A stretch of DNA of 30,173 nucleotides from assembly GCA_041685935.1 (NCBI GenBank), contig JAWLES010000007.1:1-30173 (forward strand), read 5' to 3'. The notes under the pieces are model-generated. The model ran no database searches. It was given only the letters and a program-made list of their open reading frames with translations, and was not told the origin of the DNA. Below are positions 7,985-15,077 of the stretch, one piece after another. A program made the translations under genes and the position numbers. Position 1 is the stretch's first letter; each line of letters starts with the position of its first letter. The DNA comes from JAIPEK01 sp041685935 (GTDB taxonomy: Bacteria; Desulfobacterota; Desulfobacteria; Desulfobacterales; Desulfobacteraceae).

Positions 7985-8961
7985 ACATAGGCTCCCTTGA
8001 AATCAAAGGCAGGACCGTACTGGCTCCCCTTGCCGGAATTACCAATGTACCGTTCCGGAGGATCGTCAAAGAGTGCGGATGTTCACTTGTGTGCTCGGAG
8101 ATGGTGAGCGCAAAGGGCATTGTGTACAATACCGGCAAATCCAAGGACCTGCTTGATTCCGTTCCCCTGGAGCGTCCGCTGAGCATACAGCTTTTCGGTT
8201 CGTGCCCGGTTTCCATGGAAAAGGCGGCCAGGTATGTGGAAGAAAACAGCTTTGCAGATATTATTGACATCAACTTCGGCTGCAGCGTTAAAAAGGTTTT
8301 GAAAACCGGTGCGGGCGCAGCTTTGATGAAGGATCCCAACCTGGCTGCGGATGTGATCACTGCAGTCAGGCAGGCAGTTCACCTGCCGGTCACCATCAAA
8401 ATCAGGTCCGGCTGGGACAGGTCCGGAAGTGACGCGTTCCGGATCGGTGAAATCGCTGAAAGATGCGGGGTGAATGCAGTGACCCTTCATCCGAGAACCG
8501 CGCGGCAGGGATTTACAGGCAGTGCTGACTGGGATTTGATCAGGAGGCTTAAATCCGGCCTCTCTTTACCGGTCATAGGCAACGGGGACATCAAGTCGGC
8601 GGAAGACGGGGTTGAGATGATGCGGGTGACTGAGTGCGATGCAGTCATGGTTGGAAGGGCGGCCATGGGAGACCCGCTTATTTTTTCCCGGATCGAGGCC
8701 CTGCTTGACGGGAAAGAGCCGCAGCAGCCTGATTTTTTCAGAATGTTTTCCGTCATGAGGCGGCTTGTTGAATCGTATCAGGACTATTTTACGGACGATC
8801 ATGCAGCCCGTATGCTGAGAAGCAGACTTGTCAGGTTTGTAAAAGGGGTTTTCGGGGCCGCCTCTTTCAAACGCAGGGCAGCCCGCATACAAAGCTGTTC
8901 AGAGGCGTTCGCACTTATCGATGAATTCGAGTCATTCTTAAAATCGTACGATAAAACATGA
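7981..8961 (+). CDS. dusB: tRNA-dihydrouridine synthase B
   Basis: 326 residues, the normal DusB length. It uses FMN and NADPH to reduce tRNA uridines. Visible are LAPLAGITNVPFRR (FMN barrel), NFGCSVKKVLKTGAGAAL with catalytic Cys101, TIKIRSGWD, VTLHPRTARQGFTGSADW and the GNGDI and MVGRAAMGDP phosphate-binding loops. The family motif NxGCPVxKV reads GCSV here, so the proline after the catalytic cysteine is Ser102; the rest of the active site is intact. The start overlaps the DUF1848 stop as ATGA. In enterobacteria dusB heads the fis operon; here nothing of that kind follows. Confidence 0.93.
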   Translation: MNIGSLEIKGRTVLAPLAGITNVPFRRIVKECGCSLVCSEMVSAKGIVYNTGKSKDLLDSVPLERPLSIQLFGSCPVSMEKAARYVEENSFADIIDINFGCSVKKVLKTGAGAALMKDPNLAADVITAVRQAVHLPVTIKIRSGWDRSGSDAFRIGEIAERCGVNAVTLHPRTARQGFTGSADWDLIRRLKSGLSLPVIGNGDIKSAEDGVEMMRVTECDAVMVGRAAMGDPLIFSRIEALLDGKEPQQPDFFRMFSVMRRLVESYQDYFTDDHAARMLRSRLVRFVKGVFGAASFKRRAARIQSCSEAFALIDEFESFLKSYDKT

Positions 8962-8984
8962 AAACGATTTGAAAAAATCCGCGT

Positions 8985-9392
8985 CTATTCGCGTTTCTCA
9001 TAAAAGGCGCATGCTTTTGAGCTGATGCCCCCGCGGGGAGTGAACTCGCCCTCAACCTCCATCTTCAAGGGCGCGAGAACTTCCACGAGATCGTCAAGTA
9101 TCCGGTTGACGACATGCTCGTAAAACATTCCCACGTTCCTGAACTGAAGCAGGTAATACTTAAGGGATTTGAGCTCCACTATTTTTTTGTCAGGGCGGTA
9201 CCGGATGGTTATGCAGCCGTTGTCCGGCAGGCCGGTCATCGGGCACACTGAAGTGTATTCCGGTTGACGTATGGTGATATCGATGCTCCGCTCGGTTTTA
9301 TAAGCATAGTCAATGGGTTCGAGAATCTCTTTTTTTACGGTATCCGGGGTTTCGATCGGATAGCCCGGTGTATATTGTCTGTTTTCTGTCAT
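8985..9392 (-). CDS. queF: NADPH-dependent 7-cyano-7-deazaguanine (preQ0) reductase
   Basis: 135 residues, the short single-domain type I QueF. It reduces the nitrile of preQ0 to the amine preQ1, the base that Tgt (24384) then puts into tRNA. Cys50 in SVCPMTGLPD forms the thioimide with preQ0, Asp57 is the proton donor, and ELKSLKYYL is the NADPH-binding QueF motif. Glu92 in MFYEHVVN matches the substrate-binding Glu; the preceding position is Tyr where the Bacillus enzyme has His, a substitution I recall in other lineages. The gene is monocistronic, convergent with dusB, with 23 bases between stops. No preQ1 riboswitch is visible upstream. Confidence 0.95.
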   Translation of the reverse strand: MTENRQYTPGYPIETPDTVKKEILEPIDYAYKTERSIDITIRQPEYTSVCPMTGLPDNGCITIRYRPDKKIVELKSLKYYLLQFRNVGMFYEHVVNRILDDLVEVLAPLKMEVEGEFTPRGGISSKACAFYEKRE

Positions 9393-9460
9393 CTTTAAGC
9401 GGTTCCTTGTCTGTGAGCGTTTTATTATTCAATATTTTTTGTTTGGCCTGCAAGGCTCTT

Positions 9461-9489
9461 TTAATATCACATAACTGTAAAAAATTCAA
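9461..9489 (-). promoter_or_regulatory. Candidate sigma70 promoter of queF
   Basis: On the minus strand TTGAAT (9484-9489) and TATTAA (9461-9466) are separated by 17 bases, about 69 bases before the queF ATG. Both hexamers match the consensus at four positions. Confidence 0.45.
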
Positions 9490-9567
9490 TTTGCAGTTGC
9501 CGGGCATGGTGCGGGAACTTTGTAAAAAAGCTTTTTCAGTGATTTTTTAAAAATTTGGGTAAAAGCC

Positions 9568-9596
9568 TTGACAAAAAGTCCAAAATCTTGGATAAG
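9568..9596 (+). promoter_or_regulatory. Candidate sigma70 promoter of the 9718 gene
   Basis: A perfect TTGACA (9568-9573) is followed after 17 bases by GATAAG (9591-9596), leaving a leader of about 115 bases before the ATG at 9718. Confidence 0.45.
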
Positions 9597-9611
9597 GGTC
9601 AAAATTTCTTG

Positions 9612-9626
9612 TCAACACGTTGTTGA
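9612..9626. promoter_or_regulatory. Small inverted repeat near the predicted transcription start
   Basis: TCAAC-acgtt-GTTGA lies 16 bases past the predicted -10 at 9591-9596. It could be a weak operator or an RNA hairpin; a five-base arm is also expected by chance. Confidence 0.2.
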
Positions 9627-9717
9627 TGAATAAATAAATCACCGAAACTGATCATGATAACAAGTATCGACACGGACAGTGCCGAATCATGACATAATAT
9701 GCCAAGGAGGAGAGGAG

Positions 9718-10443
9718 ATGAACGATTTTTTGCAAAAACTTCGTGCGTCACAATCTGAAAAACAGAGACCTGTAAAGAAAAGAAAAGACAGCAATTACAA
9801 TTATAACAATTCCGCGAGATTTAATTATCACGGGGTCCAGCCCAATGCCAGGCCCCAGAATATACAGAGGAATACTCCGCAGAACGGCAATGCACCGGCC
9901 CCTAAGGCTGAAGAGCCCGCAATGACACTGCTTGCCGAAGCTGTGGATAATCTGGCAACCCTTGTTGACGGACTTGCCAAAAACCAGGAATACCTCGCCA
10001 GTGTCCAGGAAAGAAACAATCTGATGCTGGAGCGCCAGGCGAGCGCCATGGAGGAAATAGTCGGATATCTGCATTTTGCAGTCGGCAGCGCTCCTGAAGA
10101 GGATCAGGAGTTTGACGAACCGGCTCCTTCAGGAGAGTATGCACGGACTGCCTCTTCCCAGGCTGCACCTGCCCCTGAAATCGGTTCCGGGAAAACCGCT
10201 GAGCGGCGTTCCGTGATCCGCAGGAAGCAGGACAAGACTTCCGCCAAAACTGCTGAAAATACCGAAGATGCCGAACTTTTGCCCAGAGAGCGGATCATGG
10301 AGATCATTCATACGATGAGGGCAGAGGGTGCAACTTATGATGAAGTCGCCCAGTATCTGATAAAGCTCGGCCAGCCGACTTTTTCAGGGCGGGGTGAGTG
10401 GCACGCCCAGACAATTCACCGGCTTTGCAGCAAAAAGAAGTAA
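9718..10443 (+). CDS. Uncharacterised 241-residue protein with recombinase-like C-terminal segment
   Basis: I chose the ATG at 9718 because AAGGAGG precedes it by seven bases; the upstream GTG at 9679 has no SD. Residues 1-70 are basic and low in complexity, rich in Asn, Lys, Gln and Pro. Residues ~70-125 (LLAEAVDNLATLVDGLAK onward) are helical and may form a coiled coil. An acidic, Ala/Pro-rich linker follows. The last ~50 residues resemble the C-terminal recombinase/invertase helix-turn-helix: EIIHTMRAEGATYDEVAQYL, then GQPTFSGRGEWHAQTIHRLC, like the GxPTxxGxxWxxxTVxRIL motif of large serine recombinases. No catalytic serine domain is present, so it is not a recombinase. A DNA-binding or nucleoid/regulatory role is inferred. 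Family not recognised. Confidence 0.8.
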   Translation: MNDFLQKLRASQSEKQRPVKKRKDSNYNYNNSARFNYHGVQPNARPQNIQRNTPQNGNAPAPKAEEPAMTLLAEAVDNLATLVDGLAKNQEYLASVQERNNLMLERQASAMEEIVGYLHFAVGSAPEEDQEFDEPAPSGEYARTASSQAAPAPEIGSGKTAERRSVIRRKQDKTSAKTAENTEDAELLPRERIMEIIHTMRAEGATYDEVAQYLIKLGQPTFSGRGEWHAQTIHRLCSKKK

Positions 10444-10484
10444 CCGCTTTATTCCATCTGTAAATAGAGTCGACTTTCACAATG

Positions 10485-10548
10485 CCGCAGTTTTTTGAAT
10501 GCATGATTTCGTTTCCACCGGGAACGGCGAAAATGTATAAAACTGCGG
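10485..10548. repeat. Long imperfect hairpin between convergent genes
   Basis: The outer arms CCGCAGTTTT (10485-10494) and AAAACTGCGG (10539-10548) are perfect 10-base inverted repeats 44 bases apart. Inside, GATTTCGTTTCC and GGAACGGCGAAAAT add a second, imperfect pairing around ACCG. It lies between the stop of the 9718 gene and the stop of the HNH gene. Neither strand has a T-run after the hairpin, so it is not a standard intrinsic terminator; a REP-like or miniature repeat is possible. Confidence 0.55.
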
Positions 10549-10570
10549 TGTTGTAGGTCGGACAGGAAAA

Positions 10571-10894
10571 TCAGTTTGATTCGGTTTCGCCGGAGTTCAG
10601 GGGTTTTGAGTCCATGTATTCCTCCCATTCCACCGGAAGCATGCCCCTTTTTTTTGTGTTGCACTCTTTGCAGCAGGGTACGAGATTGAATTTTTCCGAC
10701 CTGCCGCCCCTTGCCAAAGGAATGATATGGTCCATGGTGAGATCCGCCGGGGGGAATTTTTCACCGCAGTAATGGCAGATTCCGCTGGATCGCCTGCGTT
10801 TCCACCACTGGCCGGCCCTCAGTTTTCTGGCCTTGTCCCGCTCTTTTTTCAAGTGTTTTTCATTTTCAGGGAAAAAACAGCCGTGATCATTCAT
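10571..10894 (-). CDS. Small HNH endonuclease family protein
   Basis: 107 residues. A basic N-terminal stretch (KKERDKARKLRAGQWWKRRR) leads into a zinc-ribbon HNH domain: Cys40-x2-Cys43 (CHYC), Asp55-His56 in MDHIIPLARGG, Asn70, and Cys75-x2-Cys78 (CKECN). These are all the residues expected of an active metal-dependent nuclease nicking or cutting DNA. A GGAGG lies upstream of the ATG. It begins 20 bases after era and is the last gene of the hisI-to-era run. No restriction methylase or toxin/antitoxin partner is adjacent, so its target is unknown. Similar free-standing HNH genes are common in Desulfobacterota. Confidence 0.88.
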   Translation of the reverse strand: MNDHGCFFPENEKHLKKERDKARKLRAGQWWKRRRSSGICHYCGEKFPPADLTMDHIIPLARGGRSEKFNLVPCCKECNTKKRGMLPVEWEEYMDSKPLNSGETESN

Positions 10895-10914
10895 CCGCCG
10901 CCTCCTCCATGGAA

Positions 10915-11814
10915 TCAGTATCCCATTTCATCAAGTTGTTTTGCACTTTTGTTCCAGTCCCGGGTCACCCGTACAAAGAGTTCAAGATATACCCTTTTGC
11001 CGGCCATTTTTTCGATATCGCCCCGGGCTTTTTCTCCGATCTGTTTGATCATGGCTCCATTTTTGCCCAGCAGTATTCCTTTCTGGGATTTCCGCGTCAC
11101 ATGGATGGTTGCATGAATCCGGATCAGCTTTGACTCCTCTTCAAACGCATCTACGGTTACGGCGCTGGAGTAGGGAATTTCCATTCCTGTGAGCCTGAAT
11201 ATTTTTTCGCGGACCAGTTCCCTGGAAAGAAATTTCAGCGAAGCATCCGTAAGAGTGTCCTCCGGGAACAGCGGCGGCCCGCCGGGCAGAAGATTTTCAA
11301 TCTCCTCCAGAAGTTCCGGGACCTGTGTTCCCTTTTCAGCGCTGACCGGGACGCAGGCATTGAAATCAGCCAGCCCCCTGAACCGGTCCACGGTCCGGAA
11401 TACTTCATGTTTTTTCACAAGGTCGATTTTGTTCAACGCCAGGATAACATCTTTCCTCTCTTTTTTCAGCTGTTCGATGATCAGGGACTCGTCCCCTGTC
11501 TGCCTGGAGGACATATCCTTTATGAAGAGAATGATGTCCACGTCTTTGACCGCACGGAACGCCTGCTCCACAATTTTCCGGTTCAGAAGGCCTTTGGGCC
11601 TGTGAATTCCGGGGGTGTCCAGGAAAATCATCTGGGAGCAGGGACGGTTAAAGATGCCGAGTATCCTGTCCCTGGTGGTCTGAGGCTTTTTGGATGTGAT
11701 GGATATTTTCTGGCCCAGGATACGGTTCAGCAAAGTGGACTTGCCTGCGTTGGGCGCTCCCACGATGGCCACGAATCCGGATTTGAAATCAGCATGTTTT
11801 TGTGAATCGTTCAT
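10915..11814 (-). CDS. era: GTPase Era, 30S ribosomal subunit assembly factor
   Basis: 299 residues, the standard Era length. The GTPase half has G1 GAPNAGKST (19-27), G2 in KKPQTTRDRI (44-51), G3 DTPG (66-69), G4 NKID and G5 VSAEKG. The C-terminal KH domain has the GAMIKQIGEKARGDIEKM core and binds the 3' end of 16S rRNA. Era couples GTP hydrolysis to late 30S maturation. It starts six bases after engB ends and precedes an HNH gene, so two ribosome-assembly GTPases are cotranscribed here. Confidence 0.97.
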   Translation of the reverse strand: MNDSQKHADFKSGFVAIVGAPNAGKSTLLNRILGQKISITSKKPQTTRDRILGIFNRPCSQMIFLDTPGIHRPKGLLNRKIVEQAFRAVKDVDIILFIKDMSSRQTGDESLIIEQLKKERKDVILALNKIDLVKKHEVFRTVDRFRGLADFNACVPVSAEKGTQVPELLEEIENLLPGGPPLFPEDTLTDASLKFLSRELVREKIFRLTGMEIPYSSAVTVDAFEEESKLIRIHATIHVTRKSQKGILLGKNGAMIKQIGEKARGDIEKMAGKRVYLELFVRVTRDWNKSAKQLDEMGY

Positions 11815-11820
11815 ATATCC

Positions 11821-12417
11821 TCAACTGTTCAGCGAACGTTCGATTCTGTCCAGCACCCTCTGTGTTCCGTTTTTGTCTTTTGCGGAAAAAAGGATGATGT
11901 CGTTTTTGTCCATACCCAGCTCTTTTGCGGTTTGTGCAAGCGCATTCTGCTGTTTCTGCCTGGAGAGCTTGTCCGATTTGGTGAGAACGATAAAAAAGCT
12001 GATCCCTTCGGTCAGGAGCCATTCCATAAGATCATGCTCCTTTTCCTGGAATCCCCTTCTGATATCCACCAGCAGGGCCAGGGACTTCAAAGTGGTACGG
12101 GAAGAGAGATAGGTTTCAACCATTGTGCCCCATTGTTCCCGGATTTTTTTGGAAACCTTGGCATAACCGTATCCGGGCAGATCCACAAAAACAACATCTT
12201 CCTGTGTGTCGTTTTGGATCAGGAAAAAATTGACAAGTCTTGTAAAGCCGGGATTTGAGCTTGTTTTGACAAGTTTTTTACGGTTTGTGAGCGTGTTGAT
12301 CAACGTGGATTTGCCGACATTGGACCGGCCTGCAAAGGCGACTTCCTGAAATTCAGGGGCTGGGTACTGGTCCGGTTTGACAGCGCTTTTTATAAAGCTT
12401 GCATTTTTGATAATCAT
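11821..12417 (-). CDS. engB: Ribosome biogenesis GTPase YsxC/EngB
   Basis: 198 residues, typical for EngB, which acts in 50S subunit assembly. It has G1 GRSNVGKST (30-38), the G2 region SSNPGFTR, G3 DLPGYGYAKV (79-88), and G4 TKSD; the family usually has TKxD, so this fits. The ATG overlaps the stop of the preceding aminotransferase gene by four bases, so translation is coupled. It is followed by era after six bases. Confidence 0.97.
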   Translation of the reverse strand: MIIKNASFIKSAVKPDQYPAPEFQEVAFAGRSNVGKSTLINTLTNRKKLVKTSSNPGFTRLVNFFLIQNDTQEDVVFVDLPGYGYAKVSKKIREQWGTMVETYLSSRTTLKSLALLVDIRRGFQEKEHDLMEWLLTEGISFFIVLTKSDKLSRQKQQNALAQTAKELGMDKNDIILFSAKDKNGTQRVLDRIERSLNS

Positions 12418-13580
12418 GGTCTTCTGCTGAAATAGGGTTCCAGTCGATCCATACCCTTTTCAATGTTTTCAAGGGAGTTGGCGTAGGAGAATCTCAGGTA
12501 GCCTTCTCCGTTTTCACCGAACCCGATTCCCGGTGTCACGCCTACATGCTGTTTTTCCAGGATGTCAAGGGCAAGGGCGAAAGAATCGCCTGATATATGC
12601 TTTGCGTTTGCGAACACATAAAAGGCGCCTGTGGGTTCCACTGTGATGCCGAGCCCCATTTCCCTGAGCCGTTTGATCATGAATTTCCTGCGGCGGTTAT
12701 ATGTCTCTTTCATCTTCAGTGTTTCAGCTGCGGATTCGGAAAGTGCTCTGGCGCCGCAACTCTGGGCAAGGGAATTTGCGCAGATGAAAAAGTTCTGGTG
12801 AAGGATCTGAAGCGTGCGGATATGCTGTTCGGGCGCAATGATGTAGCCGAGTCTCAAGCCTGTCATGGCGAAAAGCTTGGAAAACCCGTTGAACACAAAA
12901 GCGTTGTCCGTGAATTCGAGTATGGAATGCTCCTCTCCTTCATACACAAGCCCGTGGTAAATTTCATCGGAAATCGGGGTTATGCCCTTTGCGTCGCAGA
13001 GTTCGGCTATCTTCTTCATCCTTTCCCCGGACATTACGTTTCCGGTGGGGTTGGACGGGGAATTGATGAAAATTCCCTTTGTTTTTTCAGTAATCTTTTT
13101 CTTGATTCCCGCCGTGGTATACTGGAATCCCTCCTCTTCGGATACAGGGACTGTCACCGGAACTCCGCGGGCAAACTTTATAAAGTTGGGGTAGCATGCG
13201 TAATGGGGATCAGAGATGATGATTTCATCACCCGGTTCCACAAAAGCGGAGAAAAAGAGCAGCATGGCCGGCGAGGTGCCTGATGTTACAAGAATTCGGT
13301 CCGGGTCGATGTCGGTTTTATACTTGTCCCGGTGCCAGCGGGAAATGGCCCTTCGGAGGCGGAGGTCCCCGAGGCTGTGGGTGTAGCCGGTTTCATGGCG
13401 TCCCAGGGCATCCACGGTCTCTCTTAGTACGCATTCCGGGACAGGGAAATCAGGCTCGCCGATTTCCAGATGTACCACATCCTTGCCTGCGCTCTCCATT
13501 TTCTGGATCTTTTCCAGCACCTCCATGACCAGAAACGGGGTGATGCCGCTGCATCTTTCCGCGGGTTCAAGTCTGTTCAT
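12414..13580 (-). CDS. Class I/II PLP-dependent aminotransferase
   Basis: 388 residues of the fold-type I, aspartate-aminotransferase-like family. The PLP Lys is Lys235 in NGFSKLFAMTGLRLGY; Asn177 in SPSNPTG, Asp205 and Tyr208 in SDEIYHG, and Arg243 are the usual cofactor contacts, and HLEIGEPDF opens the small domain. It transfers amino groups between an amino acid and a 2-oxo acid in the cytoplasm. Its ATG abuts the hisG stop with no gap and its 3' end overlaps engB. Placement after hisG invites a HisC role, but the sequence looks more like a general aspartate/alanine-type enzyme; substrate unresolved. Confidence 0.9.
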   Translation of the reverse strand: MNRLEPAERCSGITPFLVMEVLEKIQKMESAGKDVVHLEIGEPDFPVPECVLRETVDALGRHETGYTHSLGDLRLRRAISRWHRDKYKTDIDPDRILVTSGTSPAMLLFFSAFVEPGDEIIISDPHYACYPNFIKFARGVPVTVPVSEEEGFQYTTAGIKKKITEKTKGIFINSPSNPTGNVMSGERMKKIAELCDAKGITPISDEIYHGLVYEGEEHSILEFTDNAFVFNGFSKLFAMTGLRLGYIIAPEQHIRTLQILHQNFFICANSLAQSCGARALSESAAETLKMKETYNRRRKFMIKRLREMGLGITVEPTGAFYVFANAKHISGDSFALALDILEKQHVGVTPGIGFGENGEGYLRFSYANSLENIEKGMDRLEPYFSRRP

Positions 13581-14456
13581 TCAGAGCACCTTGTTAAGGG
13601 GGTATTCAATGATGCCTTCCGCGCCTTCGTTCAGGAGCCTCGGGATCAGGTCCCTCACAACGCTGGAGTCCACCACGGTTTCCACCGAGTACCAGTCGGA
13701 ATGATACAGAGAGGCCACTGTGGGAGCATTCAGGCTGGGCAGAAGCGGTATGACCTTGTCAATAAGGGTTGCAGGCACGTTCATTTTGATGCCGACCAGT
13801 TTTTCAGCAACAAGCGCACTCTGCAGAAGCATTGAAATCTGTTCTATTTTCCGCCTCTTTTCCGGGTTTTCCCATGCCTTTCGGTTGGCGATGAACTGGG
13901 TGTTGGTCTCCATGATTTCATGGATCACCTTGAGATTATGGGCCCGGATCGTGCTTTCGGTCTCGGTGATTTCAACGATGGCATCCGCAAGGCCGGATAC
14001 TATTTTGGCTTCTGTGGCGCCCCAGGAGAATTTTACATTCACATTGATGTTTTTCTCCTGAAAATACCGTTTGGTATACTGGACAAGCTCTGTTGAAATG
14101 GTCTTGCCCTCAAGCTCTTCAATGCTGTTGATCGGGGAGTCGCCTGCCACCGCCACAATCCATCTTGCCGGTTTGGCGCTTGTTTTGGAATAGATCAGGT
14201 CGGTGACAACGTGCACGTCTGACTGGTGTTCCGCGATCCAGTCCCTTCCGGTGAGGCCTGCATCTATGACACCGGTGTCCACGTTGATGGACATCTCCTG
14301 GGCGCGGCAGAGTGCGCATTCTATGGCGTCATCATTTATGCTGGGAAAGTAGCTTCTGCCGTTGACGTTTATTTTCCACCCCGACCGCCTGAATAATGAA
14401 ACGGTGGCGTCCTGGAGGCTTCCTTTGGGAATTCCGAGTTTCAATACTTTTTCCAT
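13581..14456 (-). CDS. hisG: ATP phosphoribosyltransferase, long form
   Basis: 291 residues, the long (HisG_L) type with its own C-terminal regulatory domain and so not needing HisZ. It makes phosphoribosyl-ATP from ATP and PRPP, the first and feedback-controlled step of histidine synthesis. Seen are LGIPKGSLQ at the N-terminus, VDAGLTGRDWI-like VIDAGLTGRDW, and a PRPP loop EITETESTIRAHNL in which Glu stands where most enzymes have Gly (TGS/TGT). The start codon overlaps the hisI stop (TAATG), coupling the two. Residues after ~205 form the ACT-like histidine-binding domain. Confidence 0.96.
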   Translation of the reverse strand: MEKVLKLGIPKGSLQDATVSLFRRSGWKINVNGRSYFPSINDDAIECALCRAQEMSINVDTGVIDAGLTGRDWIAEHQSDVHVVTDLIYSKTSAKPARWIVAVAGDSPINSIEELEGKTISTELVQYTKRYFQEKNINVNVKFSWGATEAKIVSGLADAIVEITETESTIRAHNLKVIHEIMETNTQFIANRKAWENPEKRRKIEQISMLLQSALVAEKLVGIKMNVPATLIDKVIPLLPSLNAPTVASLYHSDWYSVETVVDSSVVRDLIPRLLNEGAEGIIEYPLNKVL

Positions 14457-14833
14457 TATTTGTATACCTCTTTTGGATCAAAAACCTTATCTTCAACCGT
14501 GGCAAACCTGCCGGAATCATCAGCCTTCCTGAAAAAACACCCGGAATACCCGAGATGGCATGCGGCTTTGCCTTTCTGCTCAACTTTCAGGAGGATCGTG
14601 TCCCTGTCGCAGTCGGTCCGTATCTCGTGAACAACCTGCACATGTCCGGAAGTCTCTCCCTTTTTCCAGAGTTTCTTCCTGGATCTGCTGTAATAGGTGG
14701 CCTTGCCGGATTCAAGAGTTTCAGTAAAGGCAGCCCTGTTCATGTATGCAAGCATCAGAACCTCTCCGGTATTGTGTTCCTGCGCAATGACCGGGATCAG
14801 ACCGTCTCCTTTGTCAAAGTCAAGCTGTTCCAT
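14456..14833 (-). CDS. hisI: Phosphoribosyl-AMP cyclohydrolase
   Basis: 125 residues, the single-domain HisI without the HisE pyrophosphatase half. It opens the purine ring of phosphoribosyl-AMP, the third step of histidine synthesis. The metal-binding signatures are TDCDRDTILLKV and ACHLGYSGCFFR, with VLMLAYMN and TYYSRSRKKLWKKGE before them. I took the ATG at 14833; a TTG just upstream at 14836 is in frame and both sit at usable distances (nine or six bases) from AAGGAG, so the start is open by one residue. It is the first gene of the six-gene run. HisE must be encoded elsewhere. Confidence 0.95.
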   Translation of the reverse strand: MEQLDFDKGDGLIPVIAQEHNTGEVLMLAYMNRAAFTETLESGKATYYSRSRKKLWKKGETSGHVQVVHEIRTDCDRDTILLKVEQKGKAACHLGYSGCFFRKADDSGRFATVEDKVFDPKEVYK

Positions 14834-14874
14834 CAAGAGAATCTCCTTTGAAAATCAAGCAATTAAAACCCTTA

Positions 14875-14903
14875 TAATTAGCTTTTTTAAGCGCCAAAGT
14901 CAA
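14875..14903 (-). promoter_or_regulatory. Candidate promoter of the hisI-to-HNH operon
   Basis: On the minus strand TTGACT (14898-14903) and TAATTA (14875-14880) are 17 bases apart, about 40 bases before hisI. The region also offers TATAAG a few bases further on. No his leader peptide or T-box is visible. Confidence 0.4.
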
Positions 14904-15004
14904 TCTTTTTTTGAAACCCGGACTGCCGGCAACTTTGATCCTCTCACTTTAATATTACATGCCGGGCAAGAGTCGTGATTGGGTATTGTCATTGTCGGGA
15001 TTAT

Positions 15005-15033
15005 TTGATATTTAATTCTATACGCGTTAAAAT
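15005..15033 (+). promoter_or_regulatory. Candidate sigma70 promoter of the PBP1A gene
   Basis: TTGATA (15005-15010) and TAAAAT (15028-15033) with a 17-base spacer match the consensus at five of six positions each, about 45 bases before the ATG. A second, overlapping pair (TTGTCA at 14986, TATTTA at 15009) has the same spacing. Confidence 0.5.
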
Positions 15034-15077
15034 GGCCTGATCCTTATACATTCAAATTATATTACAAGTTGCCATAT

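Larger units (their letters stand above)
9393..9717. other. Divergent intergenic region between queF and the recombinase-like gene
   Basis: 325 A/T-rich bases without a convincing gene. They hold a candidate promoter for each flanking gene (9461-9489 minus, 9568-9596 plus) and a small inverted repeat (9612-9626). I looked for a preQ1 riboswitch in front of queF and saw none. ORFs in this stretch are short and lack SD sites. Confidence 0.6.

Noticed and set aside
9393..9567. preQ1 riboswitch in front of queF
   Set aside because: The minus-strand leader lacks the preQ1-I core (the C-rich loop pairing with an A-rich tail), and the other classes are not evident.
9679..9717. Upstream GTG start for the recombinase-like gene
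   Set aside because: The ATG at 9718 has AAGGAGG at a good distance; the GTG does not.
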